Shown piece after piece: positions 1 to 13,149 of a stretch of 64,000 nt of DNA. The notes under the pieces are model-generated. The model worked only from the letters and a program-made list of their open reading frames with translations. It had not been told where the DNA came from and searched no databases. Made by a program: the position numbers and the translations under genes. Origin of the DNA: Ceratodon purpureus (taxonomy: Eukaryota; Streptophyta; Bryopsida; Pseudoditrichales; Ditrichaceae); NCBI GenBank assembly GCA_014871385.1, contig CM026422.1, positions 20,264,177 through 20,328,176 on the forward strand, given 5' to 3'. Every line of letters begins with the position of its first letter. The stretch's first letter is position 1.

Positions 1-1346
1 AACATTGTAGAATACCAATTTCTACGTGACTTCTTTATTTCATGGAAAATATGTAGATTGTAAATACATCTCTTGGTTGTTGAGTGATTAATTATTAAGC
101 CATGTTTTTGTTGTCTACATTTATTTTTTAAATAAACGATTAGTGTAACATTTGATGCTTATAGATGAGGTAGCGGTTCAAAATGCTTTTACCTTATTTT
201 AGCAATGAAGAGGATTACATTTTTAAAAGTGGATTGAAATAAAAATTGTTTTATGGGATTTATTCTTTTATTCTTAAAAAAACGAATTTCACTTTTATTG
301 TATCGACTCTCAAACAAGTAGTAGGATATTTGCAACACAAATATTATCATTAAGAATATAATTATTGACATTACGGATGTTGACGGTAAAATGTAAAGCC
401 ACTAAAGTAGCCATTAAATGGCATTTTTATAGTAGCAACTAAATAATAGTGCGCAAAAGGCTGGATTACCACTACTTCAAACTATTGTGGAGAAGGCTCA
501 TGTGGAAGCATTTGCAAAGTGAACCAAATTATTGCAAATTTGATACCCATGAATGCAAGGCTTGAAGATTCATAATTAGTTGGGATTTTGTAGGATGAAA
601 CTTACAAGAAAATGAATCATATGTTATTCGTATTATACAAAGTCATGCAAAAACATTAAAAATAGGTATTGTAATGAAGTTATGTGTGTTTTAAAGAATT
701 GAAGAAAATGTTGAAATGGAAAAGTAATTGATGGACAATTAAAAAAAATTGCACAAAATCCTTCAAATTATCTATATTCTTACTTTTTAATTCTTTGTGA
801 TGGAACATTTTCTTATATAAATTTTATTGCCTTAAGAATTATGATTCAAAATTCAGCATGAGTGAGTCAAGAGTTAGTCTTATTATTGAAGAGAATAAAC
901 AAAAGTAATGTTTCTTAAAATTTAAATAAGATAACAACAGTTTATTATTAAAATGTTAAATATTTGGATTTATTTTGTAAAAAAAAAATAAGTTGCATAA
1001 GAATATTCTTCCTAACTTCACAAATAGAATGTATTCATTTTTTAACTTAAAAATATTGAAAAGTTTTAGTTCTTTTTCTTTTAAAAATAAAATAAAATTT
1101 CTAACGTACATTTCTCAATACAAAATTTGGATAGTGAAACGGTCTAAGTTTTGAATGTGTCTATTCATCTCATTTATTAAAAATATTCATTCTTACATCT
1201 ACAAAATATTTTTAGCTAAATTGTATCATTTCATTTTGCAATTCTTCCTAATTCAAAGACCATCTTACATATTACATTTTATTTTAAAAATTGCAAGTTT
1301 TATACACTACCAATCTATTAGTAAGACACTATTATTATAGAAAAAA
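1..1346. other. AT-rich sequence without recognised gene
   Basis: Very AT-rich DNA with short frames only and no protein motif, repeat array or RNA gene that I could recognise. It may hold upstream exons or the promoter of the gene that starts at 1347, but nothing in the sequence proves this. Confidence 0.5.
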
Positions 1347-3522
1347 ATGAAAAATCTAGAAATCGATAACTATGGAACTTCGACGGGATCAAGTTACATA
1401 AAAGAAATTGATATTCCAAAGCCACTAGGATTTGATGTGGGTTATTGGGGAATGCCATCCTGTTTGGGCCAAGGATTGAAGGTCCTTGAAGAAATTCCAA
1501 AATACGGAAAGAAGTGTGCTGCATGGTTGGTATTATTTACTTTCATAGAATCATGTTGAATATAAATTCAAAATTGATGCTATCTTTTTAGCCATTGGAG
1601 AAATGATTAAACATTCTAATTATAAGATACTTCTTGACAAAAAAATTAATACATAAAGAGTTAAATTGTTTTACAAGTCAAGTACTCTTTGTCGTGGTAC
1701 AATATTCTCTTTGATGTGTGTAAGGTACTTCTCTCTTGGTACCAGTATACGTTTCATTTTCAAAATTTGAATATAATTAAAGTTATGAAACGATTTTTCT
1801 TCTTCATTTAATCAAATCTGAAATGAATCTCTAATATGAATTTATTTATAAAAATACGAAATAGTCAAATTTTCATTACAAAATAATCCAGATTTTTTAT
1901 GTTTATAAGTAATTGCTTCATAAAAAAAGAAATATCAGATGTAAAAATCATAATCACATCTTTAATGAAATATCATTTGTAAAATATCCTTATTTCAATA
2001 CCTGTATTTTTAAATTCGTTTTTTTTTATAAGATCCTAGGGAAGAACAAAAGTCAAACTATGATCCAATAACTGGGAATCATAATTCAAAACCTCTGGTT
2101 TTGGATCTTAATGGAGAAAAGAAATCAATGTGTCAATATAAGTAAGTTTCTCATTTGGAACTTTGGATGATCTATGTTTCATGTTTTTAACTAGCTACTA
2201 GATTCAGTCCTAAAAACTGATCTTATTAATAGCCCTCTATGTTTCAATAAAATGTCGATATAATTTAGAATAAAACAGTCATAATTATTTCATATTTAAT
2301 TGTTATTTTTTAACATAAGTTGAAAAATTACTTGGAAAATTTTGTTCAAGGGATGATGTTTTATAATACCAGACATACTGTAATTCTTCTTTTGAAAGAG
2401 ATTCTTTAAAAGATTGCATCATCATTTCATGGTTGAATTTTCTGTTTTTTAATTTCTTAAATTTTTATGGAAATGGGATTTCATTTCATAATTATGTAAT
2501 CAAACTAGTTCTATTCTAATAAAAAAAATTATAACTTAGATGAATGTGAGATTTTGAAGCTCATGTAGTAAAAAATAAAATCTAATAAAACTGGTTCAGA
2601 ACATATCTATACTTTAAGTAAGAAAATCCTTCTATCTTTGAAAGAATATTACAATTTAAATTGAGTAAATGTCTGGTATTTTGTACTAAATAAAGCTTAG
2701 ATTCCATAAATTAGTTATTTAGAAATGTTGGGAAAACAACAAGAAGAGGAACGTCTCCAAAGACACAATCAATTTGGATACTTTTCAAATAGCTCTGATA
2801 ATTCCTATAGCAACTTAAACAATAAATCACCTTGGATACCAAACAACAAAGTCTCATTAGCATCTACAAATCTAAAACATAGAGTTACGTGGAGTCAGGT
2901 ATCTTCAAAGTAAATTAAGTCTTGCATAAAATATACGATTGGTCTTTTGGGCATTCTAAAATTTATTGAAATTTTATATAATGTCATTTTTTATTTTTTT
3001 GTTAATTTTATTTTAAATTGGTACTAATTGTTGCCTTGAATATTTGACTAATAGGATACAAGACCTTGTGATGATGTGTAAGAGCCATTTTTACTTTTGT
3101 GTTTAATTAAATTATTTTAGTAAGGATTTTAAAATATGTAAAGATACACTTTAATTGTTAACTCAAGTAATAAAAACTATTTTTATTTATTTATGATAAA
3201 AATAAAACCAAACTTCAAAGTTTGAACATTGAATTAATGTACAATTTTAGATTTAAAAATTGTTGTATTCAAGTAAGAATTTTTTAATTTATTTTTTAAC
3301 AAAAATAAGAATTATATGACTGTAAGTTTCAGATTATCAACTCCAAAATATACTTTAAGTGGAAGTCAAGTGAAGAAAAAGTCAAAAATTCAAATACCTA
3401 AGACAGCCTTCAATAGACCATTGTTAACTCATAAAAAACTTAATAGACCTTTTATATCTGAAAATGTTCAAAGTGCTAATGAGGCTCGAAAACATGATAA
3501 AGAAATTGTTAAAAATCTCTAA
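1347..3522 (+). CDS. Unrecognised multi-exon gene in the AT-rich block
   Basis: I do not recognise this protein. Five exon-like pieces have matching GT/AG sites: 1347-1525, 2040-2141, about 2723-2898, 3055-3077 and 3333-3522 (stop TAA). The join 1525/2040 restores a Trp codon, 2898/3055 is phase 0, and 3077/3333 is phase 2, all in frame. The join 2141 to about 2723 does not keep frame with the visible acceptor, so a small exon may be missing there or the third exon starts elsewhere. The product would be about 200 residues, hydrophilic and basic towards the C-terminus, rich in Asn, Ser and Lys. It has no signal peptide, membrane segment or catalytic motif. An early stretch GYWGMPSCLGQG and a late NEARKHDKEIVKNL are the most distinctive parts. 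Upstream exons are possible. Codon use is as AT-rich as the surrounding block. Confidence 0.45.
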
Positions 3523-5050
3523 GTATCTATTTAGAATAGTAAAAATATCCAGAAAATAAAATATATTTTATTATTAATCATAAAATAATTTGATGCCAAT
3601 TAATTAATATAAAATGTATGCCATATTTTTAGGCAAGCAAATTTATGTTTGAAAACCTATAATGATTAGTATGATAAAAAATAATTCAATTTACATCTAA
3701 AAATCATTGAGTCTATAAAAAGAATTCAAATATAATTTAATGAAAAATTAAAAATAGTCTAGAATCTACTTTATTTTAGACATTAATCTATACTTAAAAA
3801 ATGGTGTCTGTTTGTTTGTGAGTCTCAAGCCAATTTTGCAAAAAAACCTTTTATTAAACCTTATTAATGTGTTTCCAAAATACAAACTTTTTTATTACTT
3901 AAAAGGTTCTTCATGTGTACATTAAGATTCTTCAATCATTTTGAATGTCCCTTTGAACACAATCCTCTTATTAAATGCTTTAATGCTTTGGTATATCTTC
4001 ACAAAATGTACAATATCAACGCATATATAATTCATTTCCTTTAAATTTAAAAAATTGAAGATAAAATATCAAATGAAATATTATATATCGTACGATTGGG
4101 GTATCCAAAAAAGTTGTCCTATAAATAATTGCACTCTATGACGATGTCTCAAACAAATCCATTAATTAATTATAATAAAGTAACACCTGATTAGATGTGG
4201 TTTTAGTTTTCTATACTTATGACGTATCAAGAATAGAAATTTAAAACTTAATCAAAGATTTTTAAGTAATTTTATTTGATTTTTAGGTTGAAAAAGTAAG
4301 TTATGTCCCACTTACCTAGAATCTATAAAATCAAGCAAATGAAATATAAAAAAAGTATCATATTTTAACATTTGTTTTGAATATGACCTACATCTAATTG
4401 TATAGAGTACAAAATAATTTATTGTATGGTTAAAAAATTGATTAGTTGTGCACTATTATACTTGCAAATTCCAAAATTCAGCATTTTCTTCCTCATTTAT
4501 GAATGGATCCAAAAAATTTATATTTCTTAAAAAAACATCTTTATGCATATACATTTTGATTTCATTGAGGTATAGGATTTTTTATTTTTTATTTTAGGGT
4601 TTTTTTACTTGATTAGAATGAACAAATTAGATAAATTTGGAGGTTTTAAACAAAAATAACCTAATTAATGTGTCCAAAAAGTGGTACGCCAAGCTTGCCG
4701 TTGCCATTTAAAAAATTAAAAAATTAGAACCTTAAACTAACAGTCATATGGTTTTTTTTTGACACAATATAATTTTTTATACATTCATGTTTGAATCATG
4801 ACAAAATGTACATTTTAATATGAACTTGTTTTTTAAAATCTTAATCATAGAATTTTTTTATATCAAATACAATAGTATTTTTTTTTTAATAATTTTACTA
4901 CAATGTAAATTACTTGAATTATATAACCACTTTGACAATAAAAAAAATATCTCAAAAGAATGGATGTATAAATTCTTTTTGTTGTTTTTTTTTCTTTACA
5001 ACGGATGAACCTCACCGGTGCTATTAGAATCCGTTCAACGTTTACTCTTA
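3523..5050. other. AT-rich intergenic sequence
   Basis: AT-rich DNA with homopolymer runs and no supported gene. A hydrophobic frame at 4820-5008 is Phe/Leu/Ile-rich purely because of T-runs and is not taken as a gene. The AT-rich block ends close to 5030. Confidence 0.5.
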
Positions 5051-5352
5051 GGGCCAGTTTATACTTAGGGCCGGATTGAGGGCTGGCCCAAATTTTTCAA
5101 ATTTCAACCAATAGGATTTCTTGATTTTTTCAAATCGGGCCCAAGGGCTTTACACAAGGTCCGGACCATAACATCAATTTTTCTAAAGTGACATTCTATG
5201 TGACACGGTTTTAGTGCCAAAATGTTTTGGCCTCAATGCTGCAATTTGGACAAGATTTCCCTTGGCCAGAATTCAGGGCCAGATTGGAGGCTGAACAGAT
5301 GATCAATCCGGCTCACCCTCCGGCCAGCCGGAGAGTGTGTGTAAACTGGGCC
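5051..5352. mobile_element. Tourist/Harbinger-like MITE
   Basis: A 302-bp non-coding element bounded by imperfect inverted repeats. The left end reads GGGCCAGTTTATAC and the right end, read inward, GGCCCAGTTTACAC (12 of 14 identical). The flanks are TTA on the left and TCA on the right, close to the 3-bp TWA duplication of PIF/Harbinger elements. There is no coding capacity. The interior has further short GGCC-rich inverted motifs. Length, ends and target site fit a Tourist-type MITE mobilised in trans. The single TSD mismatch suggests an old insertion. Confidence 0.6.
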
Positions 5353-8274
5353 TCACTGTCGGGATTCTGCACTTGATCCCCGCAAAAGCCACTTCATTGC
5401 ATGGTTTCCTTCAACAGGGCTTCGTCGGAGCGACTTCAGAGTTGGGTTTGTTCCTGGGAGTTGCAGGGTTTTAAGGTTTCACATGGCCTTCGTTTTCTAG
5501 AGCTTGGGCAGGTTCAATGAGGGACTAGAGTGGCGAGACTTGGGGCGATCGAAGGCCGGCTGCCGGATGGATGTCTGATTTGTGTCATTTTGTTGGGGAG
5601 GCTAGAGTTTTATTGGAATTTTGGTTTCATCGAGGTAGATTGTTGATTGTGTGTTTGTAGGAGCTCTTCACGAACTGCGTCCTGTAGCTCGGTAAGTGCT
5701 TGATGTCAGCTCCATGTTAATTGAGACGAAGTTTTGGTGTTACTAATTGCAGACATGAACAGTTGAACGTGATCTAGGGTTAGTATTGACAAATGAGGTT
5801 ATGGTTGCAGGATGTTATCGAACACTTGATTTAAGCTGATTTAGTGGGTGGAAGTTCAGTTTTTTGAACTCTCGGCCGCTGCTTTCAGGTTCGTCGTATA
5901 ACCTAAACTGAAGGAAACATCTGCTTGGATTTCTAAAATTTGTTGGATTTGATTCTGTATCTGAGAGGCTATGATTGCTGAGAGTTGTTTCTCATCAATG
6001 TCGCATGCATTGAGGCTGTACATAGAGTTTTACTTGCTGCTTCAGGTTTCATTACCAATCACCTTATACTTTGTTGGTTGCAAATCTTCGTGGATATCTC
6101 CCAGGTGAGTTAACAGATCATGTACGGTTGATATGAAAATTCTCAAGACATAAATTCAGCTATGAAGCCCTTTTCTGATGGATCCATGCCTTCGGAGATC
6201 AACTTGATTGTGCCTGCAAGGTATTGCCTGATTTCGCACTTAACAACTTTACATCCTCTACGACTTGTCAGCACAGCGTCACTAACACTTATTGGGCTGC
6301 TTTGAATTCCAGAAATCTAGCGTGATACTTGCTGATGCGTTTTATTCTACCTTCCCGAGCTTTGGGAAGTGATAGCTGGCACCAATACTTGTAAGAGCGT
6401 ATCGAATACTATATATGTCAGAAGCATTGTGGAAATTTGTTTGGCTGTTTACGAGCACTTATTTGGGGCGTTGATTTCGAGTGTTTCGTCCCTATACTGC
6501 CTTCTGAATGTTCAGTCACTATCAGTTACCGAACATAATTAAGATGGAACAAAGGGTGTCTTGCTAGGTTCTGATGTGAGCTTTAACGACAATGCTGTGC
6601 AGGATTGCGATAACTTGTGCTACAATACCATGCCATTCTTCAGTTACATGATGAAGAGCTATTGACTAATGTCATATTTGGTGATTGCAGACCATTATGG
6701 ACTACTGGACTTCTGCTTGATGCTTTCTTGCTCAAATGGGCGCAACATCAGTTTCTGGACATTCAGTAGCTATCTCGGGGTCCGTTACATACCCCAAAAT
6801 GAAAGGAAACATTAATCAGTTTGGTTATCTTGTTGAATTTGATTCAGTATCTGGTAGGTTCTGGCTTCAACTAACAGAGTCACAGATGCCTGATTGATAA
6901 CTTGCTTTTTCTAACAGTTATGTAGAAGCTTGTAGTACATGCACTATAATGTTCAATCCCGGAGCACCTTCCTTGCTGCATTTTGTTACTCTACTACTTA
7001 GAGTTTGTTAATTCAGGATCTTCGTGCCGATCTCCTATGTCATGGATCGAGTTGTCAAACTCGCAGTTTACCATTCGATTCTGTCAAGACATAAATGCAT
7101 CACTATGTGTAAGGAGGCGTAAGCGTTGCACATTTACCGATGACTCCGAATTTAGCAAAAGGCTCCGATTGCCGCATCCGAGGACGAGGATGACGATCCC
7201 CCGGAGGCAAAGAAGCGAGGTCGTGCCAATGCTTTTACGCGCGCTGCTCCGTCATGTTACTGCAGTAATATTCTCGAATCTTAGGTTGAACTGAAGCATC
7301 ATCAACACGTTTCAGCCGGTAATGATAAAATGATCACTCAACCAACAACACGACGGGATGGTTCGATCCAAAATGCACAATCCAAAGCACAAGTCTAATA
7401 ACTGGATTCTCATGACATGTTCCAGAGATTCAGCTCTTAATTAGAACCCCATCCTCGTTGCCAGTGCGGATGCTCAGACTTTCAAGCTCACCCTAATTTC
7501 TATCCTCTCAGAGCTCTGTTATAAGGATGTCTAAAATCCTACAAATTGAGATATGCCAGCTGATCCAATCTTATACAACTGATCCTAATCATGAATGAAC
7601 TTGTGGAGAATTCACTATAATTATCAATGTCGATGTGTCGACAATATGCATCAATCAGTGCCTCTCCTCCAGCTTCAAAACATCATCAAAACAGATGGAC
7701 TGCAGCAGTTGCATCCCATGGCTGATTCTATCCCACAGAAGGAGTCGCGGCACTGGATCAAACTGAACGTCAAACAAGAGGTCCCAAACTGATGACCAAA
7801 AGTTATCTCAAGTCGATGCTTCACTTCAAATGAACAGACAGCAAGTTAACATGTCGACAATATATGCCAACAAAATCAAGTCGAATTCTGAAAGTGGCCA
7901 AATGACCGAAAAAAATACTCGAGATGGAATCCTCGCTCTGCTGTGCAATGTGCTTCATGCACAAGCTCTAGCGTGGTTGAATCTGGTGAGGAACCACACA
8001 ACTTGAAAAGATTCGACATCCTTGCAATGCAAAATCCACATTGTGTTATTGCAATGTGAACTTCTTTGAATTACAAGGTTGTCCAGTGCATACCCTGAAA
8101 AGAAAAGCCAGAAACATGCAACGCTGACTTGTTCATGTTTTCAATTCCCTCAAATACAACCTCATCGAAGATTGCCAAACTCCAAGATTCATGAATCATG
8201 AACACCTAAGTACGCAGTCAAATCCACAACCCTCTCAAACAATCCTCCAGCAAACGATGAGTGTATTAAGCTCC
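5353..8274. other. Region with no firm gene; possible spliced transcript or gene relic
   Basis: GC content rises sharply compared with 1-5050. The top strand at about 5400-6700 is GT-rich with several plausible splice signals, so a spliced transcript running right is possible. The only coding-like piece is 7162-7284, which reads an acidic run (SEDEDDDPPEAKKRGRA) followed by a basic patch and a TAG stop. It resembles the acidic/basic part of a nuclear protein, but no domain can be named. 7300-8274 shows nothing further; its right end should be the 3' UTR of the NLR gene on the minus strand. Confidence 0.35.
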
Positions 8275-11200
8275 TTAATGACGAATGCACAAGTTGACCA
8301 AGTTGTCAATGGAGGGTGGTAAAGATGTCAATGACTCACACCCATCAAGATCAAGGCTAGATAACTTGACTAAGTTGCCAATGGATGGTGGTAAAGATGT
8401 CAATGACCCACACCCACGAAGATCAAGGCTTGATAAGTTGACCAAGTTGCCAATGCACGGTGGTAAGGATGTTAATGACTTACACCATTCAAGACCAAGG
8501 CTTGATAAGTTGACCAAGTTGCCAATGGATGGTGGTAAAGATGTCAATGACCCACACCCACGAAGATCAAGGCTTGATAAGTTGACCAAGTTGCCGACCA
8601 GGGGTGGTAAAGATGTGAATGACTCACACCCACCAAGACGAAGGCTGGATATCTTGACCAAGTTGCCAATGGATGGTGGTAAAGATGTCAATGACCCACA
8701 CCCACGAAGATCAAGGCTTGATAAGTTGACCAAGTTGCCGACCAGGAGTGGTAAAGATGTCAATGACCCACACCCACGAAGATCAAGGCTTGATAAGTTG
8801 ACCAAGTTGTCAATGGAGGGTGGTAAAGATGTCAATGACTCACACCCACCAAGATGAAGGCTAGATAACTTGACCAAGTTGCCAATGGATGGTGGTAAAG
8901 ATGTCAATGACTCACACCCACCAAGATGAAGGCTGGATAACTTGACCAAGTTGCCAATGGATGGTGGTAAAGATGTCAATGACCCACACCCACGAAGATC
9001 AAGGCTTGATAAGTTGACCAAGTTGCCAATGCAGGGTGGTAAGGATGTTAATGACTTACACCATTCAAGACTAAGGCTTGATAAGTTGACCAAGTTGCGG
9101 ACCAGGGGTGGTAAAGATGTCAATGACGTACACTCAACAAGATCAAGGCTGGATAACTTGACCAAGTTGCCAATGGATGGTGGTAAAGATGTCAATGACC
9201 CACACCCACGAAGATCAAGGCTTGATAAGTTGACCAAGTTGCCGACCAGGGGTGGTAAAGATGTCAATGACGTACACTCAACAAGATCAAGGCTTGATAA
9301 GTTGACCAAGTTGCCAACAGATGGTGGTAAAGATGTCAATGACAAACATCTACTAAGATCAAGGCTTGATAAGTTGACCAAGTTGCCGACCAGGGGTGGT
9401 AAAGATGTCAATGACATACACCCATCAAGATCAAGGCTTGATAAGTTGACCAAGTTGCCAATGGATGGAGGTAAAGATGTCAATGATGTACACCCAATAA
9501 GATCAAGGCTTGATAAGTTGACCAAGTTGCCAATGGATGGTGGTAAAGATGTCAATGACTCACACCCACCAAGATGAAGGCTGGATAACTTGACCAAGTT
9601 GCTAATGGATGGTGGTAAAGATGTCAATGACCCACACCCACGAAGATCAAGGCTTGATAAGTTGACCAAGTTGCCAATGCAGGGTGGTAAGGATGTTAAT
9701 GACTTACACCATTCAAGACTAAGGCTTGATAAGTTGACCAAGTTGCCGACCAGGGGTGGTAAAGATGTCAATGACGTACACTCAACAAGATCAAGGCTGG
9801 ATAACTTGACCAAGTTGCCAATGGATGGTGGTAAAGATGTCAATGACCCACACCCACGAAGATCAAGGCTTGATAAGTTGACCAAGTTGCCGACCAGGGG
9901 TGGTAAAGATGTCAATGACGTACACTCAACAAGATCAAGGCTTGATAAGTTGACCAAGTTGCCAACAGATGGTGGTAAAGATGTCAATGACAAACATCTA
10001 CTAAGATCAAGGCTTGATAAGTTGACCAAGTTGCCGACCAGGGGTGGTAAAGATGTCAATGACATACACCCATCAAGATCAAGGCTTGATAAGTTGACCA
10101 AGTTGCCAATGGATGGAGGTAAAGATGTCAATGATGTACACCCAATAAGATCAAGGCTTGATAAGTTGACCAAGTTGCCAATGGATGGTGGTAAAGATGT
10201 CAATGACTCACACCCACCAAGATGAAGGCTGGATAACTTGACCAAGTTGCTAATGGATGGTGGTAAAGATGTCAATGACCTACATTCACCAAGAATTAGG
10301 CTTGATAAGTTGACCAAGTTGCCAATGGAGTTTGGTAAACTTTGTAGATCTTTACAATATCTTAGATTGAGCTCCAAAAGCTGGACCAAGTTCCCAACAA
10401 ACTCCGAAAGTTCCTTCAAATCTTTACAACCATCGAGGTCCAATGCATAAAGATGTATACATTTCGAGACAAACTTGGGCACTTTGGTGATGTTCCCTCC
10501 CCGCAAACATATCCAATGCACCCATGATGAATCCTCCATAACAATGGTTGCACAAATGTTGCCTTGGACTTCACGAAGGTCAAATAACCTCAAATTCGGA
10601 CAGTTCAGTTCCATAGGCTTATCCCTCCTGAACTTACTAAATAGAATCTCCCACCAATTTGAAGTCTCCTGTGCTTTCCCTCTCATGATAGCCTCTGATG
10701 CTTTGTTCCAATCACCCAATGACAAACCCACTGTTGCTCTTGACTGTCAATTAAACATCAGGCAAATGATTAGAACCCAAGCACAGAAGGTCTCCACTTG
10801 AATTACAGCAAACATGGATATTAATAAAAATGACATCAACTTACCTCCTTACTTTGCAGGACCCTTCTCACATCCGGGTCCGTCCAAACTCTACTCATAC
10901 ATTCCCCATCACCTCTGACAATACTCCGTCCCATATCACGCAACTGGTCGTGCATGGTCACTATTCCATCTTCAATGTTGACCTTGAACAAACATCTGTC
11001 TTGTAGATTTTTCAAGTCCATGAAATCTGAAGCCTTTCCTCCCCAAATCCGCAGCAAAGAGCGATAATCATATCTTAACGATCCACAAAAGAAACATGCA
11101 ACATCCAAAAACTTCTCTTGTAAGCTCGGCCCTAGATCATCATAGCTTATTCGTAATGACTTCCAAAGCCTTTCATTCCCAGCTGCTGCCCCGTCCAAAG

Positions 11201-12964
11201 CCTCTGCATTCCTGAATTGCTGTAACGCCCCTCTCCACAGTTCCAAACAGTCCCCCGACGATACACCACAATCCCTGAGGTAACTTCCAATGCAGCTGCC
11301 CATCACTTCCAGGCTTAGTGGTAGACCAGCACAAGCATCCACAATATCGATGAACACACTTTCAAAGTCACCGATCAGAGTCCCTGATGCATCCCGAGAT
11401 AAATATTCTTGCAGGAACTCTCTCCTCTGCACTTCACTCTTGGCTCCCTTATATACATGATGTGAGAAAAGCTCAATATCCAGGCCTAATCCGTTCAGAA
11501 GCTTCATCTCATACTTCCCAACCAATGGTGCATGTTTACTCAGCAATTGCCACTCTCGACATGTGACGATCATTCTGGAATCCTCTCTCCCATTTATGAA
11601 ATCCATGCATGCTAGTAAATGACTGAAGTTTTCTTCAGAACCAACATCGTCCACAACCACCAGTACCTTGTGCTCCTTCACAAAAGCCTTCAAGTCCTTG
11701 AGGTACATTTCTTTTGAATCCTGAAAGTCGCTTAGTTGTGCCTCACCACCCGTCTTTCCATTCCTGATTCCAAACTGTCTTAACAATGTTAACAACACTT
11801 CATCTAACGTACCTTTCGATTTCACATCGTCCAGATAACTGCTTCTCTCGAAGTCGTTACAGATAGATTTGTAGACAACTTTTGCCAATGTGGTTTTCCC
11901 ACTTCCGCCCATACCAATCAAACCCACAATTCGAAATTCTTTTAGCATGCCTTGGACAATCTCCTCTTGTTTCTGAAACCTGACAAGGCTTTCCAACGCA
12001 AGGCTCTCTATTGCGAACGGAAGAGAAACCACATTTCTGTCCAGAACCTCCTTCAATCGCGTAGTCAAACATTGGTAGCTGGAATCCTTCTCAGACCTTG
12101 GCTTGCAAATATCCATATAGCTCGCATTCAAGGTCATGTGAGTTGCATTTGCGTACCTTGAAGACGCCTCTGCCACTACCAATTCACGAAACTGTCCAAG
12201 GTGACAAAGTTTCCAATGCCTAATTAGTACATGCTGTGGAAGAATGGAAGTTCTCAAGAAAAACACAACTTAATCATGAATATCCGTATATGCATAAGAA
12301 GTTTGAAGCACAGATGGTAACAGATACTGACCTCGGGTATTTCATGTGACTCGGCTACAACATGAAAATGCCATGATGGGCGTTTGAACTGCTCAAACTC
12401 CTGATTGAGCCGACCTGTCTCTTTGTCAAGGACCCCAAAATTCTCCAACAAGGGGCCCTTGGCACCACCGCTAAGATACAATCGGGATTTGGCCAGATGC
12501 GATCCATGGTGGGGTGTGGAATAGAAACAGAATGCATCGATGTTTTGCAATAGATTCTTGACCTTCTGGTTCTGTGAAAACTGAGGCTTGTTTCCACTTA
12601 TCACGATTTGCTTCGCCACCAAGCCACCAAACCCATGGCACACAAACACCACTGGAACACCGTTCTGCCCAATACGCCCAAAATCGACCATTTCTTGTAT
12701 GAGGTTCTCCCCAAGAAGAAACAAATCCATCCTTCCATCGGTGGCAGTCCGCTTAATACTAGCATCATACGAGAGTGCCAGCACTCTTGCAGAGGGGAAC
12801 TCCTTCGGAAGCCATGTCCTTGGCCAGAGATTTTCTGGTATACCATCTCGAGCCCAAGTCTTCCAGTATGCATCTTCACATTTGCCTTGCTCTAATCCAT
12901 GAATAAAGACCACCTCCAGGTGCACTGTTTTAGGTTTGTAGAATTCAAATACCGAGTCACTCAG
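8275..12964 (-). CDS. HNL-type NLR immune receptor (alpha/beta hydrolase-NBS-LRR)
   Basis: Predicted intracellular immune receptor. Three exons join in phase 0: 12964-12332 (hydrolase), 12233-10845 (NBS) and 10743-8275 (LRR), giving about 1,496 residues before any N-terminal extension. The first exon is SERAC1-like (VVFIHGLEQGK, then CHGFGGLVAKQ and FYSTPHHGS). The nucleophile-elbow Ser is replaced by Gly (codon 12632-12634). The NBS exon has P-loop GMGGSGKTTLAK, kinase-2 LVVVDDVGSE, RNBS-B SRMIVTCRE, GLPL CAGLPLSLEVMG, RNBS-D FLDVACFFCG and MHDQLRDMG. The LRR exon has 29 full 24-residue repeats (consensus LVNLSSLDLxGCxSLTSLPP) and stops eight residues into the thirtieth, with no C-terminal cap. 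Established: alpha/beta-hydrolase NLRs occur in liverworts and other non-seed plants. Inferred: this one signals without hydrolysis. Further 5' exons are likely, because the hydrolase exon begins at an acceptor. Confidence 0.88.
8278..10389 (-). repeat. 72-bp LRR-coding tandem array with a 648-bp block duplication
   Basis: Twenty-nine tandem 72-bp units, each coding one 24-residue LRR. A block of nine units at 9598-10245 is followed by an almost identical copy at 8950-9597 (offset exactly 648 bp). The few differences include a Gly/Arg change in the seventh unit and Ser/Gly at the end of the ninth. Such identity points to recent unequal exchange within the exon. The same periodicity creates long open frames on the opposite strand with repeated KLTKLP...GGKDVND, which are a by-product. 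Confidence 0.9.
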
Positions 12965-13149
12965 CTGCATCCCAAAGAACAAAGTAAACACTAGGTCAGA
13001 CCTCAAAGAGACAATGACTACATTGAATGCCTATAATGCAGCAGAATAAGATACCCTGATCGAATACATTTGAAAGCATTCAGATCGTAGTTCGTTAACA
13101 GCAGTATCAGATTCGAGGCTAACCTTTTTATTGAAAGCAAGTGGGTCGA

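Noticed and set aside
8285..10450. Four long plus-strand frames with repeated KLTKLPMDGGKDVND
   Set aside because: They lie exactly opposite the 72-bp LRR repeats. The unit has no stop on that strand, so openness follows from periodicity. The sense strand encodes textbook LRRs in a full NLR.
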